Notes: generated from the letters alone by a model not told the origin. Counted from the stretch's first letter, positions 17,501-25,290 are shown. The stretch: 64,000 nucleotides of DNA from Zoogloea sp035335645 (GCA_035335645.1 DAOQMM010000005.1:1-64000), one strand, 5' to 3'. Translations and numbers: made by a program.

Positions 17501-17956
17501 GAAGCTGGCGCGGATGAACACGGCGCCCTGGGGCGTGCCTTCGACAAGGATGGGCTCGATCAGGTGCAGGTAACCACCCTCGGTGTACGAGCGGCTCTCG
17601 AACTTGGGATCAGCGGGAAAGCTGAAGGGTCGGTCCTCACCCCGCTCGTAGCGGGCAAACACCCGTCCCCCCACGTCGTAGATGCAGGCGGCGCTGACAG
17701 CCCGCTTGATCCGCAGGGCGCCCAGGGTTTCCATGGCGACCTTGTCGTCGTAGAACAGCAGGGCCGCGGAGCTGCGGTCGGCCACGATGCGCGCCAGGGA
17801 CGACAGGTCGCGGACCAGTTCGTCGGTCACCCGCACCCGCTCGTAGGCGATGAAGCCGACCGCTTCGATGAGCAGCGCCGCCACGCTGGTGATCACGATG
17901 ATCAGCACCAGCTTGGCCTTGATCTGCATGCCTTCAAACAATGCGCGCATGGTCAT
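14516..17956 (-). CDS. Membrane hybrid sensor histidine kinase with two receivers and HPt
   Basis: The 1146-residue protein has a first transmembrane helix (about 14-36), a periplasmic sensor of about 120 residues resembling CHASE8, a second helix (about 155-177), HAMP, PAS, a HisKA site SHEIRTP, an ATPase domain with NAIKFTEQGE and GGTGLGLAIS, two receivers (phosphoacceptors in LVLMDWRMPP and AVLMDIHMPVMDG) and a C-terminal HPt (CHALKGVCGNIGA). MTMRALFEGM was chosen as start; the upstream open frame is low-complexity and overlaps yfiR. It lies 85 bases after the yfiR-like gene. Transfer from the HPt to the following REC-GGDEF-EAL protein is the simplest reading. Confidence 0.92.
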   Translation of the reverse strand: MTMRALFEGMQIKAKLVLIIVITSVAALLIEAVGFIAYERVRVTDELVRDLSSLARIVADRSSAALLFYDDKVAMETLGALRIKRAVSAACIYDVGGRVFARYERGEDRPFSFPADPKFESRSYTEGGYLHLIEPILVEGTPQGAVFIRASFRELDLLWRDYLLFAALTAFVTSMITLLVATRWQRIVSRPIERLTRTVQMVAISKDYSVRATLDSDDEIGTLVEVFNGMLAAIEDRDTVLLDANRRLSENEAQLKSVNEALEQRVRERTAELQALSDSASVGIVLLKDGLIVRSNRRLDEMFGYAPGEQTGRPLRDRLADTVDEEAEALAAARLAAGDTVRRELMARHKDGSAFWIRLSARVIDRADPARGAVCVIEDITAERDAMDEMIKAKTMAEEASRMKSDFLATMSHEIRTPMNAIIGMLYLALKNEPPAALRNYLAKAQGAAHSLLGIINDILDFSKIEAGKLEIESIEFGLDTVLEQLKDSVGLQAEQKGLEFLIRYDVNIPPALLGDPLRLGQIMLNLCSNAIKFTEQGEVELGFRCVAMTETDLELQFSVRDTGIGIAPEVAERLFQKFTQADQTTTRRFGGTGLGLAISRRLAELMGGRLWIEQSAPGKGTTVCCSIHLQIARDAQTHRRRLVEQAGPLLDGVRVLVVDDNEVSREIMAEMLRFFHLDVSVAGSGAEALERLQVPDAAPVDLVLMDWRMPPMNGDEVTRRIHASPLIRHKPKVVMVTAYGREDVIKSAEQAGVAGFLVKPVSPSTLLDTILSNLGRGRILGKESSRSERGGACDFRGARLLLVEDNDINREFATELLRSMNTEVECAVNGEEAVAMVQRAPYAAVLMDIHMPVMDGLEACRRIRALGQQPGGEHLGELPIIAMTALAMAHDEQRSLAAGMNDHITKPVSPERLRAALSRWLNIPLGEGGAPGPVPSSAPGSDLRALRSLDAEQGIRRIGGDVEAYRKQLRRFRQRYDTAAERLRDLVAHHSPRQAEEYCHALKGVCGNIGADALFACVSDIDNLLKQEIRPDEASLARMAELLATVMADIDSLAAPEQAGAPAGGGLADTDVLARVGRLRGLLESDVGAAQSVLAELLAGIAGSPLEAAVREVAERVDVFEIDEALGLLQALQTQLEGRTGATPP

Positions 17957-18041
17957 CTGCCGGGTTCGGGGGAAAGATCCCGGCGCACGCCGCCAGGCAC
18001 GGCGCGACAGGATGCGGGGCGTGATGCGGGCGGACCATCTT

Positions 18042-18590
18042 TCAGCGGTCCTGCGGCACGGTGCGCGCCACCTCGAGCAGCTTGGCGCTGATCCGCAGGT
18101 TGGCGTTGCGGGCGGCGTCCGGATTGATCTCAAGACGGATGCGGCCACCGTCGGAATAAAAGCCCACCACCCCACCGATCCGGGCGAAACCGTCCTGGTC
18201 GCTGATGGTGAGCACACTCCCGCCGCGCAGGCGCGCCTGCAGGTCGGCCCAGCGCCGCTCGCCCCGGCCAACGAAGAGCACCTGGCACTGGGCCGGATCG
18301 AAACCGTTGTCGATGTCCACGCGCAGCGGACGGTCCTTGACCTGCTTGCTGGCCAGTTCCCCCAGCAGGACGCCCACCGGATCGCTGCCGCTCACGCATA
18401 GACGCAGGGCGTCCGTCGGCAGCACGGGCCAATCCACAAATTTGATGACGTGGAAGACGTAGGCCGCCTTGATCTTGGCTTCAAGCTCCCCCGGCGCCGA
18501 AAACGCCATCAGGGGCAGGGCTGCGGCGCACACCAGCAGGCGGCGCAACAGCGGGACAAGCCGGAACCGGCGGCGGACGGACGCGCGCAT
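18042..18590 (-). CDS. YfiR-family periplasmic protein
   Basis: The 182-residue product has a basic N-terminus and a signal segment (LLRRLLVCAAALPLMAFSAPG). The mature part starts with the family signature KIKAAYVFHVIKFVDWP and goes on to LRLCVSGSDPVG and the late GFYSDGGRIRLEINPDAARNANL. YfiR proteins restrain membrane sensors from the periplasm; the Pseudomonas YfiR represses a diguanylate cyclase. Here the partner is probably the periplasmic domain of the adjacent hybrid kinase. It starts 19 bases after the TonB-dependent receptor gene. An upstream in-frame methionine would overlap that gene and skip the signal. Confidence 0.85.
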   Translation of the reverse strand: MRASVRRRFRLVPLLRRLLVCAAALPLMAFSAPGELEAKIKAAYVFHVIKFVDWPVLPTDALRLCVSGSDPVGVLLGELASKQVKDRPLRVDIDNGFDPAQCQVLFVGRGERRWADLQARLRGGSVLTISDQDGFARIGGVVGFYSDGGRIRLEINPDAARNANLRISAKLLEVARTVPQDR

Positions 18591-18609
18591 CGCCCGCGGC
18601 CGCGACGCC

Positions 18610-20658
18610 TCAATACCGGACGTCGACGCCGGCAAAGCCATTGAAACCGGGATCGCGGAAATCGAAGGGCATGGCATGGTGCCGGTCGGTCAGGTTGTTC
18701 AGGTCGACGGTCAGATGAACCGCCGCGCGGGCGTCACGGTACAGGGGCTTCTGCACACGGACGTTCACCACGCCGTACTGGCCGAAACCGAGACGGGCGC
18801 TGCGGGACGTACTGTCATAGTAGCGCCCGACCCAATGATAATAGGTCGCGACACTCATGTCGCCCGGCAAACTGGCCAGCACCCCCGCATTGGCGAGGGT
18901 GTCCGGCGCGAAGGGGATGGCGGTCCCGTCATGATCCGCGTTGGTGGGATCGGTCACCCGGGTGTGGGTACGGGTGAGGTTGCCGAACACACTGGTTTCG
19001 CTCGACGCTGCGTAGCGGAGATCCACCTCGTAGCCCATGGCGCGGGCCTTGCCTGCGTTTTCTGAACGTACCTGGGACGGCGCCGCGCTGACGATGTTGG
19101 TGACGATCGCGTCGTTGATCGTGTTCAGGAACCCCCGCAGATCGAGGGTGAGCGCCTGGCTGGCGCGCCAGTTGACGCCCACGTCACGACCGACGCCCGT
19201 TTCGGGCTTGAGACCGGGATTGGGCAGCTCGCCGCTGGCGGTGGGCACCGCCACGGTGCCACCGATCTGCTTGGCCGCGGGCGCCATGAAACTGGTGCCC
19301 ACATTGCCGTAGAAGGCCAGACCGGGATCGGCGTTGTAGCGCGTGCCGAAGCTCCACAGATTCTTGCTCCACGCGGCGCTACGCGTGGCGGGCGTGATGC
19401 CGCCGAGCAGGTCGTAATCGTGATGGATGGTGTCGTGCCGAACTCCTCCACGCAGCACCCAGGCATCCCACACCAGCTTCTCCTGCACGAAATAACCAGT
19501 CGAGCGGGCCTGGGCGCGGTTCGACGGGGTGACGGCCCCCACGGGATCCTGGACGTCGGTCTGATAATCCACCCACTGGCCGTCCACCCCGGCCGTCAGC
19601 AGCGACTCGCCCCAGTGGCGATGGCTCAGGGTCAGGTCGGCGGGGCGGATGGTCTGACGGGTGAATTCGTGGTTGGAGAGGCTCAGGTCCGTCGGGTAGT
19701 TGTCGTTGGCGAAGCGCCGGTCATAGCGCCGTTCGCCATACTTGAACTGGATGTTCCAGTCGTCGCTGAAGGTGTTGCTGTAGGCGAAGTTGAGGGTGTC
19801 GTAGGTGTGGTCGAAGCCCCGGTTCGGACGGCCCATCGTGCCCTGGTGCAGGGTGCGTTGATAGAACACCGTCACCGTATGATCGGGCCGGTCGAAGGCG
19901 TAGCTGAAATTGCCGAAGAATCGGTTCTTCTGGTAGGCCGGCGCCTGGGTGGTCTGCAGCCAGGAATTGCGGGTGCCGTACTGGGTGTAATCGGAATGCT
20001 CCAGGTTGGCACTGACGATGTAGCCCAGATTGCCCTGCGTCCCCTGCGCGTAGGCCTTGCCGAACACCGTGCCCCAGGACCCGGCGCCGGCAGCGACGCG
20101 GGTCAGGGGCGTATCGACCCGGCTCTTCAGCACGAAGTTGGTGGTCCCGGCCAGGGGCGTCTCATTGCCGACGAAATCCATGGTCAGGTAATTGGAGTAC
20201 AGCACGGACGCCGGCCCCTTGTGCACCTCGACGCGCTCGATGGCGGAGGGGTCGAGGCTCATGGCATCCACGAAGGAATCGATGGGCAGCCCGTCCAGCA
20301 GATAGCTGTTGTACTTGGGACCGAGACCCGCGTAGGAGCCCCAGTTGGCATCGTTGCGGGACAGCACATTGACGAACTGACCGGACGTGGGACGCATGAG
20401 CTCCGCCAGATTGCCGGAGTGCGCGGGCTGGCGCTCGATGTCTTCGTTGCGCAGCACGACGATGCGCTGCGTGACGGTATCCGCCGCCTGGGCGAGCTTG
20501 GTGTCGGTCACCACCAGGTTGCCCAGCTGTTCCAGGCTCAACTGGTCCACGAAGCCGCTGAGGGGCAGATTGCGGATCTCGCCGGGATCCGCCGGCGCAT
20601 CGGCAAGACTGGGCGCGGAGATCAGGACGAAGGTGGAGGCGAGATACGCTTTTTTCAT
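18610..20658 (-). CDS. TonB-dependent outer-membrane receptor
   Basis: The 682-residue product has a signal peptide (MKKAYLASTFVLISAPSLADA), a plug domain (about 55-190, with PSAIERVEVHKGPASVLYSN) and a beta barrel to the C-terminus, whose last residue is tyrosine as expected for outer-membrane insertion. The closing FNGFAGVDVRY and VDLNNLTDRHH are typical of siderophore and vitamin receptors. No ligand can be named. It heads an operon with yfiR, a hybrid kinase and a c-di-GMP protein, so transport or ligand occupancy may be reported inward. The chosen ATG starts the signal peptide; 16 more in-frame residues upstream lack signal character. Confidence 0.88.
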   Translation of the reverse strand: MKKAYLASTFVLISAPSLADAPADPGEIRNLPLSGFVDQLSLEQLGNLVVTDTKLAQAADTVTQRIVVLRNEDIERQPAHSGNLAELMRPTSGQFVNVLSRNDANWGSYAGLGPKYNSYLLDGLPIDSFVDAMSLDPSAIERVEVHKGPASVLYSNYLTMDFVGNETPLAGTTNFVLKSRVDTPLTRVAAGAGSWGTVFGKAYAQGTQGNLGYIVSANLEHSDYTQYGTRNSWLQTTQAPAYQKNRFFGNFSYAFDRPDHTVTVFYQRTLHQGTMGRPNRGFDHTYDTLNFAYSNTFSDDWNIQFKYGERRYDRRFANDNYPTDLSLSNHEFTRQTIRPADLTLSHRHWGESLLTAGVDGQWVDYQTDVQDPVGAVTPSNRAQARSTGYFVQEKLVWDAWVLRGGVRHDTIHHDYDLLGGITPATRSAAWSKNLWSFGTRYNADPGLAFYGNVGTSFMAPAAKQIGGTVAVPTASGELPNPGLKPETGVGRDVGVNWRASQALTLDLRGFLNTINDAIVTNIVSAAPSQVRSENAGKARAMGYEVDLRYAASSETSVFGNLTRTHTRVTDPTNADHDGTAIPFAPDTLANAGVLASLPGDMSVATYYHWVGRYYDSTSRSARLGFGQYGVVNVRVQKPLYRDARAAVHLTVDLNNLTDRHHAMPFDFRDPGFNGFAGVDVRY

Positions 20659-20684
20659 GATTTCAGCAATAACCCCGAACTTTA

Positions 20685-20723
20685 AAGGGTATTTTCGCGG
20701 AAACAAAGATTTACAATACCCTT
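20685..20723. promoter_or_regulatory. Inverted repeat in the promoter region of the TonB-receptor operon
   Basis: AAGGGTATT (20685-20693) and AATACCCTT (20715-20723) are perfect 9-bp inverted arms 21 bases apart, lying 27-65 bases upstream of the receptor start codon. The centre is AT-rich and includes TTGTAA on the minus strand as a possible -35 element. It is a good candidate operator; it does not resemble a Fur box to my eye. Confidence 0.45.
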
Positions 20724-20795
20724 CGTTGCATGGTATCCCGCCGTCCGGCGAATTTCAACGAAACCATTGGCATGTCAGCGGGCCTGAAATCCGCG

Positions 20796-21716
20796 TCACG
20801 CCGTACTGCCGGGCGTTCCCGGCGCGTCGCGCAGATGCGCTGAGAGATCCGCCCGCACCCAGTCCACAAAGGCCCGCACACGCAAGGGTAGGAGGCGTGC
20901 ATGGGGCACCACCACGCTGACCGGGCGCGGCGCCTGCTCGAAGGCTTCCAGCACCGGCACCAGCCGCCCGGCCGCCAGATGAGGGGCCACCTGGTAGGAG
21001 ATGAACATGCCGAAGCCAAGCCCGGCGATGCAGGCATCCAGGGCCGGGGCGACGTGGTTGAACTCCAGGTTGCCGCGCACCGGCACGCCGAAACTGCGCC
21101 CCTGCTCCTCGAAACGCCACCACACGCCCGGCGTGGGCGAAAAGCCGATGCAATTGGCCCGCAGCAAGTCCCGCGGGTGGGCCGGCACGCCCTGACGAGC
21201 CAGGAAGTCCGGACTCGCCACCACCATGCGCCGCACATGGCCGACGGGATGGGCGACGAGGGTCGAGTCCTCCAGCACGCCGATGCGGATGCCCACATCC
21301 ACGCCCTCCTCCAGCAGGTTCACGATCCGGTCGAAGAGCAGCACCCGGCAATGTACGCGGCTGAAGCGCTGCACGAAGCGGGTGATGGCCGGTGCCACGA
21401 AAAGTTGCCCGAACAGCACCGGCGCCGTCACCGTCAACGCGCCTGACGGCTCGCCCCCTTCGTCCCGCAGCCCGGATTCCGCCTCGTCCAGTGCCGCCAG
21501 CAGGTTGCGGCAACTGTCCAGGTAACGCCGCCCCTCCTCCGTGAGGGCGATGCGCCGTGTACTGCGGTTGAACAGGCGCACCCCCAGGTCCGCCTCCAGC
21601 GCCGCCAGCGCCCGCACCACCGCCGGCAGGGACATGTCCAGCACCCGTGCGGCGCCGCTCAGGCTGCCCTCATCGGCAATGCGGACGAAGGTTCCGATGG
21701 CCTTCAGCTTATCCAT
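20796..21716 (-). CDS. LysR-family transcriptional regulator
   Basis: The 306-residue protein has an N-terminal winged helix-turn-helix (FVRIADEGSLSGAARVLDMSLPAVVRALAALE, of which residues 10-45 carry the fold) and a C-terminal periplasmic-binding-like effector domain. The region LFNRSTRRIALTEEGRRYL is the classic hinge. It resembles the large AaeR/DsdC-like proteobacterial group, with no clear effector. It is transcribed away from the glutathione transferase gene across a 107-bp interval holding CGGAT half-sites, so it probably regulates that pair and itself. Confidence 0.93.
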   Translation of the reverse strand: MDKLKAIGTFVRIADEGSLSGAARVLDMSLPAVVRALAALEADLGVRLFNRSTRRIALTEEGRRYLDSCRNLLAALDEAESGLRDEGGEPSGALTVTAPVLFGQLFVAPAITRFVQRFSRVHCRVLLFDRIVNLLEEGVDVGIRIGVLEDSTLVAHPVGHVRRMVVASPDFLARQGVPAHPRDLLRANCIGFSPTPGVWWRFEEQGRSFGVPVRGNLEFNHVAPALDACIAGLGFGMFISYQVAPHLAAGRLVPVLEAFEQAPRPVSVVVPHARLLPLRVRAFVDWVRADLSAHLRDAPGTPGSTA

Positions 21717-21732
21717 GGATTACTCCGATTTC

Positions 21733-21780
21733 CGGATCAGTTAAATCCGTTTTAAGCCATTTATTCACATGCCGGATTAA
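21733..21780. promoter_or_regulatory. Probable LysR-type operator between divergent genes
   Basis: CGGAT-N7-ATCCG (21733-21749) is a perfect inverted repeat with the 17-bp size of LysR recognition sites. A further half-site, CCGGATTAA, lies at 21772-21780, and a CCGATTTCCGGAT stretch overlaps the left arm. Recognition plus activation half-sites between divergent genes are usual for LysR regulators. Confidence 0.55.
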
Positions 21781-21823
21781 ACCACACTGCCGGACATCCC
21801 TCCCCCGCGCCGAAAGGACCGCC

Positions 21824-22456
21824 ATGAACACCCCCGCCCAACCCATCAGGTTCCACCGCTTCGCCACCTCCGGCCACAGCCACCGGGCCGAGCTGATGCT
21901 GTCCCTGCTCGGTCTGCCGGTCGAACCCATCGACGTGGACCTGGCCGGCGGCGCCCAGAAGACCCCGGCCTACCTGGCCATGAACTGCTTCGGGCAGGTG
22001 CCGGTGATCCAGGATGGCGACGTGACCGTGGCCGACTCCAACGCCATCCTGGTCTACCTGGCCAGCGTCTATGACGACGGTCGCTGGCTGCCCCGCGATC
22101 CGGCCGCCGCCGCGCAGGTGCAGCGCTGGCTCTCGGTGGCCGCCGGGCAGCTCGCCTACGGGCCGTGCGCGGCCCGCCTCGTCACCGTGTTCGGCGCCCG
22201 CTTCAACGCCGACGAGGTCATCGCCCGCGCCCACGCCCTGTTCAAGATCCTGGATGCGGAGCTGGCCACGCGCGCCTACCTGACGGGCGACGCGCCCACC
22301 ATCGCCGACGTGGCGCTCTACAGCTACACCGCCCACGCGCCGGAAGGCAACGTCAGCCTCGACCCCTACCCCCACATCCGCGCCTGGCTCGCCCGCATCG
22401 AAGCCCTGCCGGGTTTCGTGCCCATGCCGGCCACCGCGGCCGGACTCCGGGCCTGA
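21824..22456 (+). CDS. Glutathione S-transferase family protein
   Basis: The 210-residue protein has an N-terminal thioredoxin-like domain (RFHRFATSGHSHRAELMLSL, residues 10-80) with the substrate signature FGQVPVIQDGDVTVADSNAI, where VPV and the DSNA segment bind glutathione, and an all-helical C-terminal domain. It probably conjugates glutathione to electrophiles in the cytosol. AAAGGACC precedes the ATG. It starts the rightward pair with the flavin-binding gene six bases downstream and is probably controlled by the divergent LysR protein. Confidence 0.92.
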   Translation: MNTPAQPIRFHRFATSGHSHRAELMLSLLGLPVEPIDVDLAGGAQKTPAYLAMNCFGQVPVIQDGDVTVADSNAILVYLASVYDDGRWLPRDPAAAAQVQRWLSVAAGQLAYGPCAARLVTVFGARFNADEVIARAHALFKILDAELATRAYLTGDAPTIADVALYSYTAHAPEGNVSLDPYPHIRAWLARIEALPGFVPMPATAAGLRA

Positions 22457-22462
22457 GCCATC

Positions 22463-23425
22463 ATGACCGCGCAGACGCCGCCGCGATCCGTCTTCCACGC
22501 CGGCGAGGAGGCCCTGCAGGCCCTTGCCGGCGCGCAGGCGCGATTGGCCGAAACGGGGCCGCGGGTGATCCGTGAGGTGCTGCCCGAGCAACACCGCAGC
22601 TTCTTCGCCGAACTGCCTTTCGCAGTGCTCGGCGCCCTGGACGCGGACGGCCAGCCCTGGGCCACGGCGATCGCCGGCCCCCCCGGCTTCATCACCAGCC
22701 CGACACCGGAGCGCCTGCGCATCGGAGCCCTTCCGGCGGCGGACGACCCGGCCGCCGCCGGTCTCGCCCCCGGTGCGGCAATCGGCCTGCTTGGCCTGCA
22801 GCCCCACACCCGCCGTCGCAACCGGGCCAACGGCCGCGTCGCAGCGCTGGACGCGGACGGCTTCACCCTGGCTGTCGAACAGAGCTTCGGCAACTGCCCC
22901 AAGTACATCCACGCCCGCCGGGTTGAACACGCGGCGCAGACGGCTGCCCCGGCGCCCGCCCGCGTCCAGGCCCGACTCGACGGCGCGACCGCCGACCTGA
23001 TCCGCCACGCCGACACCTTCTTCATCGCCACCGCCCATCCCGATGCCGCACGGGGGGAACACGCCGCCCACGGCGTGGATGTCTCCCACCGGGGCGGCCG
23101 GCCCGGCTTCGTGGGGGTGGACGGCGACCACCTGTGGGTGCCCGACTTCGCCGGCAACCAGTACTTCAACACCCTCGGCAACCTGCTCCTGAATCCCCGC
23201 GCCGGACTGCTCTTCGTGAATTTCTCGGAGGGCAGCCTGGTGTGGATCGCCGCCACCGCGCAGATCCTCCACGACGGTCGCGCCGTGGATGCGTATCCCG
23301 GCGCCCAGCGCGTGCTCCAGCTGACCGTGCACGCGCTGTGGACGGCCAGGCGGCGCCTGCCCCTGCACAGCCAGGACGGTGAGGCATCTCCCTTCCTTGC
23401 CGGCACGGGCATCTGGCCCGGCTGA
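22463..23425 (+). CDS. Pyridoxamine-phosphate-oxidase-like flavin-binding protein
   Basis: The 320-residue protein has a split-barrel flavin-binding fold: residues 45-140 include FAVLGALDADGQPWATAIAG and LGLQPHTRRRNRANGRV, and a second barrel-like half includes FIATAHP and FVGVDGDHLWVPDFAGN. Family members use FMN to reduce or oxidise small molecules. It is six bases downstream of the glutathione transferase, a pairing often seen in detoxification operons. The substrate is unknown. Confidence 0.85.
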   Translation: MTAQTPPRSVFHAGEEALQALAGAQARLAETGPRVIREVLPEQHRSFFAELPFAVLGALDADGQPWATAIAGPPGFITSPTPERLRIGALPAADDPAAAGLAPGAAIGLLGLQPHTRRRNRANGRVAALDADGFTLAVEQSFGNCPKYIHARRVEHAAQTAAPAPARVQARLDGATADLIRHADTFFIATAHPDAARGEHAAHGVDVSHRGGRPGFVGVDGDHLWVPDFAGNQYFNTLGNLLLNPRAGLLFVNFSEGSLVWIAATAQILHDGRAVDAYPGAQRVLQLTVHALWTARRRLPLHSQDGEASPFLAGTGIWPG

Positions 23426-23496
23426 CGCCTGCCCCTTGACCATGCCCCGGCCGCCGGTGCGAAGATGAGATCCGTCGCCTTCGCCTCGCCGGCCCC

Positions 23497-25146
23497 ATGC
23501 CTGTCCATCACGACGCCTTCATTTCCTACAGCCACACGGCGGACGGCGCCCTGGCGCCGGCCTTCCAGCGCGGCCTGGAACAGCTCGCCAAACCCCTGCT
23601 GCGCCTGCGCGCCCAGAAGATCTTCCGCGACCAGACCGACCTCACCGCCAGCCCGGCCCTGTGGCCCGGCATCGTCAGCCACCTGGCCGCGTCCGACTGG
23701 CTGCTGGTCTTCGCCAATCCGCTCTACGCCGGCTCCCGCTGGTGCCGCAAGGAGGTGGAGTGGTGGCTGGCGGAACGCAGTCCGGAACGCCTGCTGATCG
23801 TCCTGACCGACGGAGACATCGTCTGGGACGAGGCACGCCGCGACTTCGACTGGGCACGCACCACCGCGCTGCCCGACTGCCTTGCCGGCCATCTGGCGGA
23901 CGAACCGCTCTACGTGGATCTGCGCTGGGCGCGGGAGACGCCGGGCCTGTCCCTCGCCCACGGCGGCTTCCGCGAAGCCGTCGTGCGGGTCGCCGCGCCG
24001 CTGCGCGGCGTCAGCCCGACCGATCTGGACGGCGCCGATCTGCGCCAGTTGCGCCGCACCCGCCTGTTCGTGCGGACCGGCGTGGGCGCCATCTGTGTCG
24101 CCGCCGGAGTGGCCGTCTGGCAGGCCCGCGTCGCCACCGAAGAGGCCCGCATTGCTGAAACCCAGCGCCAGCAGGCAGAGGCCCAACGCCGCATCGCCGA
24201 ATCCGAACGGGCCCAGGCCGAGGCCCAGCGNNNNNNNNNNNNNNNNNNNNNNNNNNNNNNNNNNNNNNNNNNNNNNNNNNNNNNNNNNNNNNNNNNNNNN
24301 NNNNNNNNNNNNNNNNNNNNNNNNNNNNNNGCCCAGCGCCACATCGCCGAGTCCGAGCGAGCCCGCGCCGAAGCCGCCCTCGCCGCAAGCGAACGGGAGC
24401 TGTTGCGCGCCCAGTCGGCCGAACTGCGGGCCCTGCGCGCACGCCTCGACACGCTCATCGCCGACGCGATCACACCAGGCCACCTGACCGAGATCGCGCC
24501 CATGCAGGCCGAGCGCGCGCTGCTCGACCAGCGCCTCGCCGATGTCACCCGTCAGTACCTCGCCAGGCTGGCCGAGCAGATCGGTTATCGCGGCGGCTTC
24601 GAGTTCCTGATGAAGTGGGAGGGCAACGCGGGGCGGGTCGCGCTGATCGGCTCATCGGTCTTCATCGACCCCCTCACCGACCTGGCGCTGGCAAAGCCCG
24701 ACGATCTGCGCCGCCGCTACGAATTTCTCCTGACGCCCGCGGAGCTCCAGGCCCTCATCGCCACCGCCGGCAAACGCGGCGCCGAGGCCCAGGCCGCCTA
24801 CGCCGCCGCCCCGATCCTGGCACGCATCCGCATCCGCGCGGAGGACGTGGCACGCCTGGTGCCGGACGTGATCGAGCCTTTCTGGAAGCGCCTGCGGGAC
24901 AAGCATCCCATCCTCAGGCGCCCGGACACGCCACCCGCGGTCCATACGGCCCTGCTGTCGGTGGCGGTCAATCTGGGCGCACGGGTCGAATCCCTCGCGC
25001 CCTTCATCGACGCTGGCCGCTGGCGCGAACTCGCCGACGCCATCGATGCCCTCGCTGCGCGCCCGCCAGTGCTGGCAGGCCTCAAACGGCGCCGCGCCGA
25101 GGAGGCGGCCCTGATCCGCGCCGCCCTGGCGGGGCAACCGCCATAA
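23497..25146 (+). CDS. TIR domain - transmembrane - coiled coil - lysozyme-like protein
   Basis: Residues 1-150 are a TIR domain: FISYSH start, LLVFANPLYAGSRWC and a conserved glutamate in WCRKEVEWW, the position used by NAD-cleaving TIRs. After a basic stretch (RQLRRTRLFVR) one transmembrane helix follows (about 190-210), then a coiled coil of 14-residue repeats like AEAQRRIAESERAQ, interrupted by 100 N. The C-terminal 200 residues match the pesticin/GH24 lysozyme pattern: FLMKWEGNAG, a helical middle with GKRGAEAQAAY, ALLSVAVNLGARV and the closing GLKRRRAEEAALI. The usual TIGYGFDLG-like segment is replaced by SSVFIDPLTDLALA, so catalysis is uncertain. Basic residues before the helix suggest TIR in the cytosol and the lysozyme-like part in the periplasm. 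No partner gene is adjacent. Confidence 0.8.
   Translation: MPVHHDAFISYSHTADGALAPAFQRGLEQLAKPLLRLRAQKIFRDQTDLTASPALWPGIVSHLAASDWLLVFANPLYAGSRWCRKEVEWWLAERSPERLLIVLTDGDIVWDEARRDFDWARTTALPDCLAGHLADEPLYVDLRWARETPGLSLAHGGFREAVVRVAAPLRGVSPTDLDGADLRQLRRTRLFVRTGVGAICVAAGVAVWQARVATEEARIAETQRQQAEAQRRIAESERAQAEAQXXXXXXXXXXXXXXXXXXXXXXXXXXXXXXXXXXAQRHIAESERARAEAALAASERELLRAQSAELRALRARLDTLIADAITPGHLTEIAPMQAERALLDQRLADVTRQYLARLAEQIGYRGGFEFLMKWEGNAGRVALIGSSVFIDPLTDLALAKPDDLRRRYEFLLTPAELQALIATAGKRGAEAQAAYAAAPILARIRIRAEDVARLVPDVIEPFWKRLRDKHPILRRPDTPPAVHTALLSVAVNLGARVESLAPFIDAGRWRELADAIDALAARPPVLAGLKRRRAEEAALIRAALAGQPP
24181..24372 (+). repeat. 42-bp coding repeats around an assembly gap
   Basis: Complete 42-bp units, each coding for AQRRIAESERAQAE or a close variant, lie at 24181-24222 and 24331-24372, and a partial unit precedes the gap. 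The gap is exactly 100 N (24231-24330), the usual placeholder for unknown length. It probably reflects collapse of a longer tandem array, so the true coiled coil may be much longer. Confidence 0.75.
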
Positions 25147-25152
25147 GGCGGG

Positions 25153-25290
25153 TCAGAACAGGTGGCTCACAGCCTGCGCGCACCACACGCCGGCGCCCAG
25201 CACGACCAGGCTGCAACCGGCGAAAAAGCGGGCCGGATGGTCGAGAGCGTTGGCGCGGGCGTCCCGATGGACAATGCGGAGGGTGGTCAT
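25153..25290 (-). CDS. Small single-pass membrane protein
   Basis: A 45-residue frame starts MTTLRIVHRDARANALDHP and ends with one hydrophobic helix (about 22-40, FAGCSLVVLGAGVWCAQAV). GGGAG sits eight bases before the ATG, and positive charges precede the helix, so the N-terminus would be cytoplasmic. It lies alone between the convergent TIR gene and the fumarate reductase operon. No family was recognised. It could be a chance frame, but the ribosome site and membrane segment argue for a gene. Confidence 0.45.
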   Translation of the reverse strand: MTTLRIVHRDARANALDHPARFFAGCSLVVLGAGVWCAQAVSHLF

